Part shown: positions 1 through 5,267 of the stretch, in pieces
How positions within the stretch are numbered: the stretch's first letter is position 1
Layout: the number at the start of each line of letters is the position of its first letter
Origin: Bacteroidales bacterium
GTDB lineage: Bacteria > Bacteroidota > Bacteroidia > Bacteroidales > SMBSF77
Length of the DNA: 5,267 nt
Direction: 5' to 3'
Assembly (NCBI GenBank): GCA_021106655.1
Contig: JAIOTT010000228.1
Span: 1-5,267 of the forward strand
Program-made: the position numbers and the translations under genes
Notes under the pieces: generated by a model
Seen by the model: the letters and a program-made list of their open reading frames with translations, nothing else
Told to the model about the DNA's origin: nothing
Databases searched by the model: none

Positions 1-1
1 C

Positions 2-451
2 CTCGATTATTGTTCTCTTTTTGCGTACGCTTTACTACCAAACCATTATCATTTATTACTACGAGTTAAAGATAATATTGAAAAGGGGTCATTTAGCCGT
101 CAGTTTGGAAAATCAATTCTTAGTTACACAAATAAGATAAATTTGAGAGATAATAGGAATGGTAATTTGTTCTTAAGTTGCTTCAGACGGATAAAAATTG
201 AAAATGAAGAATACCTAAAACGATTAATATTTTACATTCACCACAATCCAACTAAACATGGAGTTGTTGATGATTTCAGGAATTATATGTATTGTTCTTA
301 TAAGATATTTTTATCTGATAAACCAACCAATATCGAAAGAGATGAGGTTTTATTTTGGTTTGGTAGCAGAGATGATTTTATAGACTATCACAGATATTTG
401 CATCACGAAGATTCTATCAAAAAATTAACTTTTAAAGAAGATTTGATGTAA
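2..451 (+). CDS. REP-associated (RAYT/IS200-like) Y1 transposase, C-terminal part, cut by the window's left edge
   Basis: The reading frame is open from base 2 to the TAA at 449-451, giving 149 residues without the N-terminus. A TTG at 143 could be read as a start, but the frame continues upstream with conserved sequence, so it is not the true start. The HUH metal-binding motif is visible as LLPNHYHLLL (His codons at 44-46 and 50-52). The segment FSRQFGKSILSYTNKIN follows, in which the Tyr at 125-127 sits where the family's nucleophilic tyrosine lies. Next come the family-typical FRRI and YLKRLIFYIHHNPTKHGVV blocks and a C-terminal EVLFWFGSRDDFIDYH block. Known RAYTs are single-copy domesticated relatives of IS200/IS605 TnpA that cut single-stranded palindromic REP DNA. 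A long palindrome begins at this gene's stop codon, which fits that role. Activity cannot be judged without the missing N-terminal third. Confidence 0.88.
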   Translation, partial: LDYCSLFAYALLPNHYHLLLRVKDNIEKGSFSRQFGKSILSYTNKINLRDNRNGNLFLSCFRRIKIENEEYLKRLIFYIHHNPTKHGVVDDFRNYMYCSYKIFLSDKPTNIERDEVLFWFGSRDDFIDYHRYLHHEDSIKKLTFKEDLM

Positions 452-502
452 AGGGGCGACATCCCCCCCCTCCTTCGTCGTTGGGGGATGTCGTCCCTTT
501 AC
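448..502. repeat. Long palindrome (REP-like hairpin) between convergent genes; possible bidirectional terminator
   Basis: Bases 448-467 pair with 483-502 in a 20-bp stem. All pairs are Watson-Crick except one G-T pair (456 with 494). The 15-base loop (468-482) contains CCTTCGTCG. The stem is GC-rich in an AT-rich setting and carries a run of eight C at 463-470. It includes the TAA stop of the transposase (449-451) and, on the other strand, the TAA stop of the U32 gene (499-501), and the two stops pair with each other. Its position beside a RAYT suggests the REP substrate of that enzyme (inference). It could also end transcription from both sides or protect both mRNA 3' ends. No T-run follows the stem, so a classical intrinsic terminator is uncertain. 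Confidence 0.8.
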
Positions 503-1740
503 CTTGCAGACAGCATCTTATAAACCTTATCCGATCTACGCACCAGACTCTTTACAGCAAAAGAACAAACATCGCCTTTTTGGGCATTGTTTGTAGTTTT
601 GAGGTCAACACGGATCTCTTTCACACTATCCTCATAAACTCCTGTTGTTGGTCCGATAATAAGGATTTCATCACCAATTGAAAGAGAGTTGGTTTCAATT
701 TTCAGTTCTACCACACCGAGCTTAGAAAAATAGTTATTGATTTTTCCAATATATTGTTTTTTCTGTGTAGCCTGTGAACCATACTTCTCAGTCCATTCAC
801 CAAGTTTTTTTCCGAGATAATATCCACCCCAGAAACCTCTGTTATAAACAGTTGATAATTTGTTATTCCAGATTTCGATATTTTCTTTTGTATAAGTGCC
901 GTCGAACCATGAATTCACAGCTTCTCTGTAGCATTGTGTAACTGTTTTAACATATTCTGGTGAACGTCCCCTCCCTTCAATTTTTAAAACCCTTACTCCG
1001 GCCTCAAGAATCTTATCAAGGAATCCGATGGTATTAAGATCTTTGGGCGACATAATGTACTCATTGTCAATCTCCAGTTCCATATCTGTTTCTTTATCCT
1101 TAACAATATACGATCGTCGGCATCCTTGCAGGCATGCGCCCCTGTTAGCAGAAGAATTATAATTATCAAGGCTAAGATAACACTTGCCTGAAACAGCCAT
1201 ACATAGTGCTCCGTGAGCAAATATTTCAATTTGAATAAGCTCCCCGGATGGGCCTGTGATATTTTCATCCTTAATAAGTTCTGTTATTTCCGCCACTTGT
1301 TCCAGGCTAAGCTCGCGTGCAGTAACCATTACATCAGCAAATTCAGAATAATACCTCACCGCTTCTATATTGGTTATATTACATTGTGTGGAAATATGGA
1401 CTTCCACTCCTTGTTCACGGGCATATTTAATTACTGAGATGTCGGAAGCAATGATTGCAGTAATATTGTTTTCCCCGGCAGCATCAACAATTGTGCGCAT
1501 GAGCTCAAGCTCACTGTTATATATGATTGTGTTCAGTGTGATGTATGAGCGAATATTATTTTCATTACAGATCTCTGAAATTTTAACAAGATCATCAAGT
1601 GTAAAGTTGTTGGAAGAGCGTGATCTCATATTAAGCTGCTCTATTCCAAAATAAACAGCATCAGCTCCGCCTTGCATTGCAGCAATAAGCGATTCGTAGG
1701 AGCCTACCGGGGACATTATTTCGATATTTGTTGCGTTCAT
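499..1740 (-). CDS. Peptidase U32 family protein, probable TrhP/YegQ-like tRNA uridine-34 hydroxylase
   Basis: This is a 413-residue protein. The U32 signature is complete at residues 172-190 (E-x-F-x2-G-A-L-C-x4-G-x-C-x-L-S, read as EIFAHGALCMAVSGKCYLS). It is followed by NRGACLQGCRRSY (199-211), SPKDL (231-235) and KIEGRGRSPEYV (253-264). Cys180, Cys187, Cys203 and Cys207 are candidate iron-sulfur ligands. The N-terminus is barrel-like (MSPVGSYESL, GGADAVYFG), and residues about 330-410 form the small C-terminal U32 domain. The family was named for a collagenase, but characterised members such as TrhP, RlhA and UbiU/V are hydroxylation enzymes. The length and C-terminal domain favour TrhP, which makes 5-hydroxyuridine at the tRNA wobble position. 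Another U32 subfamily cannot be excluded. The ATG at 1740 fits the usual family N-terminus. The stop lies inside the palindrome shared with the transposase. The gene is 175 bases downstream of aspS, separated by hairpins. Confidence 0.9.
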   Translation of the reverse strand: MNATNIEIMSPVGSYESLIAAMQGGADAVYFGIEQLNMRSRSSNNFTLDDLVKISEICNENNIRSYITLNTIIYNSELELMRTIVDAAGENNITAIIASDISVIKYAREQGVEVHISTQCNITNIEAVRYYSEFADVMVTARELSLEQVAEITELIKDENITGPSGELIQIEIFAHGALCMAVSGKCYLSLDNYNSSANRGACLQGCRRSYIVKDKETDMELEIDNEYIMSPKDLNTIGFLDKILEAGVRVLKIEGRGRSPEYVKTVTQCYREAVNSWFDGTYTKENIEIWNNKLSTVYNRGFWGGYYLGKKLGEWTEKYGSQATQKKQYIGKINNYFSKLGVVELKIETNSLSIGDEILIIGPTTGVYEDSVKEIRVDLKTTNNAQKGDVCSFAVKSLVRRSDKVYKMLSAR

Positions 1741-1796
1741 TGTTACAATCTATAAGCTTTGTGCATTCATTAGATTTTTGTAGATGAAAACGTTTC

Positions 1797-1838
1797 GGGT
1801 TATGGGTTGCGAGTCAAAAATCACGTAACTCATAACCC
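1797..1838. repeat. Imperfect inverted repeat (15-bp hairpin) of GGGTTATG type
   Basis: Bases 1797-1811 pair with 1824-1838 around a 12-base loop (1812-1823). Thirteen pairs are Watson-Crick and two are G-T (1805 with 1830, 1809 with 1826). The arms are built from GTTATG/GAGTT-like words (CATAACCC, AACTCATAAC on the complementary reading). The G-T pairs occur in plus-strand RNA; minus-strand RNA, which carries aspS and U32 transcripts, would have C-A mismatches at those places. It lies in the aspS-U32 gap and its function is unknown. It could be a decayed transposon end or a member of a dispersed short-repeat family. Confidence 0.65.
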
Positions 1839-1842
1839 CATT

Positions 1843-1898
1843 CATCGTAGCGTCCTCGCTACGATGCTGATTCATTGGCGAAGCGAGGACGCTTCGCC
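1843..1898. repeat. Pair of REP-like hairpins in opposite orientation (BIME-like)
   Basis: The first hairpin has a perfect 10-bp stem (1843-1852 with 1857-1866) and a TCCT loop. The second has a perfect 9-bp stem (1877-1885 with 1890-1898) and an AGGA loop. The loops are complementary, and the 12-base core AGCGTCCTCGCT (1849-1860) recurs inverted at 1882-1893. The two hairpins are therefore one element in two orientations, with the outer stem bases changed (GTAG...CTAC against GAAG...CTTC) but pairing kept. Both are GC-rich in an AT-rich gap. They lie 17 bases downstream of the aspS stop and could limit read-through or stabilise the aspS mRNA 3' end (inference). They do not share an obvious core with the palindrome at 448-502. 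Confidence 0.8.
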
Positions 1899-1915
1899 TA
1901 ACAGAGTTTTATATG

Positions 1916-3670
1916 CTAACTGTTTTCCTTAACTATCTTTAGCCCTAATTCCTCCAACTGCACCTCAGAAATAAGAGAAGGTGAATCTATCATCACATCC
2001 TTTCCCATATTATTTTTTGGGAAAGCAATATAATCTCTAATTGATTCAGAGCCACCGAAGAGGGCTGTCCACCTGTCGAAGCCAAAAGCAATTCCGGCAT
2101 GAGGAGGAGCTCCATATTCAAATGCATTCATCAAAAAACCAAATTGATCCTGAGCATCTTCATCTGAAAATCCAAGTGTTTTAAACATAGTGTTTTGTAA
2201 TTCCTTATTGTGAATTCTAACAGAGCCTCCACCTATCTCAACCCCATTGATAACAAGGTCGTATGCATTGGCTCTGACACTTCCCGGATCTGACTCTAAC
2301 TTAGAAATATCTTCTTCTTTTGGAGAGGTAAAAGGATGATGCATGGCATGATATCTTTGAGATTCTTCATTCCATTCAAGAAGAGGAAAGTCGACAACCC
2401 ATAATGGGCGATATGTATTTTTATCTTTCAACTCTAACTGTTCAGCCATTTCAAGTCGTAAAACGCTAAGAGCTTTACGGTTTGCATCTTTCTCGCCGGC
2501 AAGGATAAGAAGCAGGTCACCGGGTTCAGCTTTAAACTCATCTGCCCAAAGTTTGAGATCTTCCTGTGTATAAAATTTGTCAACAGATGACTTAAAACTG
2601 CCATCTTCATTACATTTAACATAAACAAGGCCTTTAGCTCCTATCTGGGGCTTTCTTACAAAGTCGGTAAGCTTATCAAGTTGTTTTCTGGAATAATCAG
2701 CACAGGATTTTGCACATATACCTACTATCAATTCTGCCTGATCAAAAACATTGAATCCTCTGTTTTTTGCTAATTGATTCAGCTCTACGAATTTCATGTC
2801 AAATCTTATATCCGGTTTATCACTACCATAATATTTCATGGCATCATCATAAGATATTCTCGGGAAGTCACTTATCTCAACATTAAGTATTGTTTTGAAT
2901 AAATGCTTAGTGAGACCTTCAAAAGTATGTAAGATATCATCCTGAGTCACAAACGACATTTCGCAATCGATTTGTGTAAACTCAGGCTGGCGGTCGGCCC
3001 TGAGATCTTCATCTCTGAAGCACTTGACAATCTGGAAATATCTGTCATAACCCGCTATCATTAACAATTGCTTAAATGTTTGTGGCGATTGAGGCAGTGC
3101 ATAGAATTTTTCAGGATTCATTCTTGATGGAACAACAAAATCGCGTGCTCCTTCAGGTGTTGATTTTATCAGAACCGGAGTTTCAATCTCTATGAATTGC
3201 TGGGAGTTCAAATAATTACGCGCCTCTATTGACATTTTGTGCCGTAATAAGAGATTATCTTTATTTATATTTCTCCTCAGGTCGAGATAGCGGAATTTCA
3301 TACGAAGCTCTTCACCGCCATCAGTATTATCCTCAATAGTAAAAGGAGGAAGCTTAGCAGCATTTAAAACTTCAAGTTTCTCAACAATTATCTCGATCTC
3401 ACCAGTAGGGATCTTTAAATTCTTATTACTTCTTTCCTCTACAGAGCCTGTAGCACAAATAACATATTCTCTTCCCAGTTTTCTGGCCTCTTCACAAAGC
3501 TGTTTACTTGTTTCCATGTCGAAGACCAGCTGAGTAATACCATAACGATCCCTCATATCAATAAAGGTCATACCGCCAAGGTCTCTCGACTTTTGTACCC
3601 AACCGCAAAGAGTAACTTTTTGATTAATATTTTTAGTGGTTAATTCTCCACATGTATGAGTTCTAAGCAT
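1916..3670 (-). CDS. aspS: Aspartyl-tRNA synthetase
   Basis: This cytoplasmic class II synthetase attaches aspartate to tRNA-Asp. I start it at the ATG at 3670 (584 residues, MLRTHTCGEL), because bacterial AspRS begins at this RTxxCGEL block. An in-frame ATG at 3697 would add nine residues unlike the family. Order: anticodon-binding OB fold about 1-105 (CGWVQKSRDLGG), motif 1 about 158-175 (FIEIETPVLIKSTPEGARDF), QSPQTFK 194-200, motif 2 CFRDEDLRADRQPEFTQID 217-235 with Arg219, the bacterial GAD insertion about 285-415, HHPFTSP 444-450, GGGSVRI with Arg485, and motif 3 GIAFGFDRW 526-534 with Arg533. The length is normal and nothing is missing. Leu31 in RDLGG matches the E. coli residue linked to a discriminating enzyme, whereas non-discriminating forms often have His there (inference). 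tyrS lies 160 bases upstream on the same strand. Confidence 0.98.
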   Translation of the reverse strand: MLRTHTCGELTTKNINQKVTLCGWVQKSRDLGGMTFIDMRDRYGITQLVFDMETSKQLCEEARKLGREYVICATGSVEERSNKNLKIPTGEIEIIVEKLEVLNAAKLPPFTIEDNTDGGEELRMKFRYLDLRRNINKDNLLLRHKMSIEARNYLNSQQFIEIETPVLIKSTPEGARDFVVPSRMNPEKFYALPQSPQTFKQLLMIAGYDRYFQIVKCFRDEDLRADRQPEFTQIDCEMSFVTQDDILHTFEGLTKHLFKTILNVEISDFPRISYDDAMKYYGSDKPDIRFDMKFVELNQLAKNRGFNVFDQAELIVGICAKSCADYSRKQLDKLTDFVRKPQIGAKGLVYVKCNEDGSFKSSVDKFYTQEDLKLWADEFKAEPGDLLLILAGEKDANRKALSVLRLEMAEQLELKDKNTYRPLWVVDFPLLEWNEESQRYHAMHHPFTSPKEEDISKLESDPGSVRANAYDLVINGVEIGGGSVRIHNKELQNTMFKTLGFSDEDAQDQFGFLMNAFEYGAPPHAGIAFGFDRWTALFGGSESIRDYIAFPKNNMGKDVMIDSPSLISEVQLEELGLKIVKENS

Positions 3671-3725
3671 TTTTTCAATCTTTATTCTTAATATCATTAA
3701 ATCTTTTCTGCCTACTCAAAACTGC

Positions 3726-3741
3726 CACAGATTCACAGATT
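3726..3741. repeat. Tandem pair of CACAGATT (AATCTGTG on the minus strand)
   Basis: Two perfect, adjacent 8-base copies lie at 3726-3733 and 3734-3741, in the tyrS-aspS gap about 55 bases before the aspS start. On the coding strand this reads AATCTGTGAATCTGTGGC. I recall similar words as frequent intergenic sequence in Bacteroidota genomes, but that cannot be checked here. No protein-coding or RNA-gene signal accompanies it. With only two copies, chance cannot be fully excluded. Confidence 0.5.
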
Positions 3742-3800
3742 AAATTATCTTCCGACTTCCTTAAACCTTCTACCTCCAACCTTATACCTAAAAATTAACC

Positions 3801-3824
3801 ATTAATAATTTATAATTAATAATT
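3801..3824. repeat. AT-rich direct repeat just downstream of tyrS
   Basis: ATTAATAATT occurs at 3801-3810 and again at 3815-3824, starting a few bases past the tyrS stop. The stretch is almost wholly A and T, and only weak AU-only stems can be drawn, so I do not call it a terminator. The remainder of the gap up to aspS shows no gene and no TAnnTTTG box, so aspS may depend at least partly on transcription from tyrS. Confidence 0.4.
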
Positions 3825-3830
3825 ATTCCT

Positions 3831-5105
3831 TTACACGACTCTAACCAGAAAATAATTCTTTTTCCCTTTTTGTACGAGGAGGTACTTATTATTGATCAAC
3901 ATCTCTTCCTTGACCATAATAGCATCATTAACTTTATGCTTATTAATCTGCACACCTCCGTCTTTTAACATTCTTCTTGCCTCGCCTTTAGAAGGGAAAA
4001 TACTACAATACATGGTAAGCAAATCGAGCACACTTATATTCTTTTTCAGTTCATCTCTGGAAATGTCACAATGGGGAACACCTTCAAATACTGAGAGAAA
4101 CATATCTTCCGGCAGATTAGCTAAAGTTTCAGCAGTACCTTTTCCAAAAAGTATAGAAGAGGCCTCGACAGCTGCGTCATAATCCTTTTCTGAATGAACG
4201 CGTATTGTAATCTCCTTCGCAAGAGTTTTTTGTAAAAGACGTTCATGCGGGGATTTTCTGTGTTGTTTTACCAACTCAATAATTTCCTCCTTAGTGAGCA
4301 GAGTAAAAACTTTAATATAATTGACTGAATCATCATCAGAAGTGTTAAGCCAGAACTGGTAAAATTTATAGGGAGATGTTTTTTTTGGGTCGAGCCAGAT
4401 ATTCCCTTCTTCCGTTTTACCAAATTTTCCTCCGTCGCTTTTTGTTATCAATGGACAAGTTAGAGCATATGCACTTCCTGAATTCATTCTTCTGATAAGC
4501 TCAGTACCGGTAACAATATTACCCCACTGATCAGATCCACCCATTTGTAATTTGCAATTGTGGTTCTCATACAAATTTAAAAAATCGTATCCCTGCACCA
4601 GTTGATAGCTGAATTCAGTATATGAAATTCCGGATTCCATACGTGATTTTACAGAATCTTTAGCTATCATATAGTTAATTGTAAGATGTTTGCCAATATC
4701 CCTGAGGAAGTCAAGGTAGCTAAACTCCTTCATCCAGTCATAATTATTAACCATGACAGCTCCATTAGGCTTATCGCTAAAATCGAGGAACTTCTCAAGT
4801 TGAATCTTGATCTTCTCCTGGTTATAGCGTAACACTTCTTCATTAAGAAGATTTCTCTCTTCTGACTTTCCCGAAGGATCACCTATCATACCGGTTGCTC
4901 CTCCAACAAGGACAATAGGTTTATGGCCTGTTTCCTGAAAAAACTTCAAGAGCATGATAGCTGCAAGGTTCCCGATATGTAATGAGTCTGACGATGGGTC
5001 AAAGCCAATATAGCCGGATGTCATTTCCTTTTTGAGTTGCTCCCCGGTACCCGGCATCATATCATGTATCATGCCTCTCCATTTCAATTCTTCTATAAAA
5101 TCCAT
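3831..5105 (-). CDS. tyrS: Tyrosyl-tRNA synthetase
   Basis: This cytoplasmic class I synthetase attaches tyrosine to tRNA-Tyr. I start it at the ATG at 5105 (424 residues, MDFIEELKWRGMIHD), the usual family N-terminus. An ATG at 5111 and a TTG at 5123 are also in frame, but the TTG overlaps the proposed -7 box and is unlikely. The class I HIGH motif is HIGN at 43-46 and the KMSKS-type loop is KFGKT at 227-231. Expected tyrosine-pocket residues are present with the spacing of the Bacillus enzyme: Tyr32, Asp76, Tyr167, Gln171, Asp174 and Gln193 (in GGSDQWGN). An S4 RNA-binding domain fills about 358-424 (SVLDLLTMYCSIFPSKGEARRML onward in pieces). The length equals that of the E. coli protein. 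It is the first gene of the minus-strand series, with aspS next. Regulation by a T-box is not seen; the leader appears very short. Confidence 0.98.
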   Translation of the reverse strand: MDFIEELKWRGMIHDMMPGTGEQLKKEMTSGYIGFDPSSDSLHIGNLAAIMLLKFFQETGHKPIVLVGGATGMIGDPSGKSEERNLLNEEVLRYNQEKIKIQLEKFLDFSDKPNGAVMVNNYDWMKEFSYLDFLRDIGKHLTINYMIAKDSVKSRMESGISYTEFSYQLVQGYDFLNLYENHNCKLQMGGSDQWGNIVTGTELIRRMNSGSAYALTCPLITKSDGGKFGKTEEGNIWLDPKKTSPYKFYQFWLNTSDDDSVNYIKVFTLLTKEEIIELVKQHRKSPHERLLQKTLAKEITIRVHSEKDYDAAVEASSILFGKGTAETLANLPEDMFLSVFEGVPHCDISRDELKKNISVLDLLTMYCSIFPSKGEARRMLKDGGVQINKHKVNDAIMVKEEMLINNKYLLVQKGKKNYFLVRVV

Positions 5106-5120
5106 GATCATAATTTTTTG

Positions 5121-5128
5121 CAAAGGTA
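5121..5128 (-). promoter_or_regulatory. Candidate Bacteroidota -7 promoter box for tyrS (TACCTTTG)
   Basis: The minus strand reads TACCTTTG, an exact match to the Bacteroidota TAnnTTTG -7 consensus. Transcription would begin about 5-7 bases downstream, leaving a leader of only about 3-11 bases before the ATG at 5111 or 5105. No TTG-like -33 box stands at the expected distance; that place is filled by the ATTTGAAA repeats. Exact match and placement support it, while the missing upstream box weakens it. Confidence 0.45.
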
Positions 5129-5134
5129 AATTTA

Positions 5135-5161
5135 ATTTGAAAATTTGAAAATTTGAAAATT
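5135..5161. repeat. 8-base tandem repeat (ATTTGAAA, about 3.4 copies) upstream of tyrS
   Basis: Perfect ATTTGAAA units lie at 5135-5142, 5143-5150 and 5151-5158, with ATT continuing to 5161. The tract starts seven bases upstream of the candidate -7 box and covers the region where a -33 box would lie. A change in copy number by slippage could shift the upstream promoter context, but nothing in a single sequence shows that this happens. Confidence 0.85.
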
Positions 5162-5187
5162 ATTTTTTTAATTCTCTCTTTGTTGTG

Positions 5188-5214
5188 CAAAAATATACTT
5201 CCCTTTCTTTTCAA
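5188..5214 (-). promoter_or_regulatory. Second, weaker promoter candidate upstream of tyrS
   Basis: On the minus strand TATTTTTG (5195-5188) fits TAnnTTTG, with a TTG at 5214-5212 upstream. The start-to-start spacing of 19 bases is shorter than the usual -33/-7 arrangement; a TTTG at 5227-5224 would be too far at 32. If used, it would give tyrS a leader of roughly 75-80 bases containing the ATTTGAAA tract. The rest of 5129-5267 is AT-rich and shows no convincing gene. Confidence 0.25.
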
Positions 5215-5267
5215 GTATTTAAACAAATTCAATAATATTAAGTGCAAATTGAAAATTTAATAGATTC

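Noticed and set aside
143..451. TTG at 143 as the start of a small independent gene
   Set aside because: The same frame is open to the window edge and encodes the HUH motif upstream, so this is the interior of a longer transposase.
481..681. 66-residue plus-strand reading frame over the U32 3' end
   Set aside because: It is antisense to conserved U32 coding sequence and begins inside the palindrome; it has no family features.
3671..3697. Upstream ATG at 3697 as the aspS start
   Set aside because: It adds nine residues before the conserved MLRTHTCGEL start, and these do not resemble the family's N-terminus.
3790..3830. Intrinsic terminator after tyrS
   Set aside because: Only a short stem of A-U pairs with mismatches or a large loop can be drawn, with no GC-rich stem, so it is not distinguishable from AT-rich background.
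5062..5247. 61-residue minus-strand reading frame overlapping the tyrS start
   Set aside because: It overlaps the conserved tyrS N-terminus in another frame, is Lys/Ile/Phe-rich as expected from AT-rich DNA, and shows no recognisable domain.
5106..5267. T-box or other riboswitch in the tyrS leader
   Set aside because: No T-box consensus, specifier loop or strong terminator/antiterminator pair is visible, and a promoter box lies almost against the start codon.

Overview
The window looks like a low-GC chromosome segment of a Bacteroidota bacterium, probably in or near the Bacteroidales. I infer this from the style of the TyrRS, AspRS and U32 proteins, from TAnnTTTG-type promoter boxes with no clear Shine-Dalgarno sequences, and from the kinds of short intergenic repeats. 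The genus cannot be told from this sequence.

Layout. At the left edge (2-451, + strand) is the C-terminal part of a Y1/HUH transposase of the REP-associated (RAYT, IS200-like) type. It is cut by the window edge and runs into a near-perfect 20-bp hairpin (448-502). The rest of the window is a minus-strand series of three housekeeping genes, in transcription order: tyrS (5105-3831, tyrosyl-tRNA synthetase), aspS (3670-1916, aspartyl-tRNA synthetase) and a U32-family gene (1740-499, probably a TrhP/YegQ-like tRNA hydroxylase). The transposase and the U32 gene converge, and both of their stop codons lie inside the hairpin stem.

The three minus-strand genes all serve tRNA biology: two charge tRNA and one probably modifies it. 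The gaps between them (160 and 175 bases) are long enough that each could be transcribed separately. The gaps contain a different repeat type each. Upstream of tyrS there are three copies of an 8-base ATTTGAAA repeat next to a -7 box. Between tyrS and aspS there are a tandem CACAGATT pair and an AT-rich direct repeat. Between aspS and the U32 gene there are a 15-bp hairpin and two GC-rich REP-like hairpins in opposite orientation.

No CRISPR array, RNA gene, defence locus or evident new multi-gene system is visible. The coding content is ordinary. The most interesting material is the RAYT with its adjoining palindrome and the set of small structured repeats between housekeeping genes.
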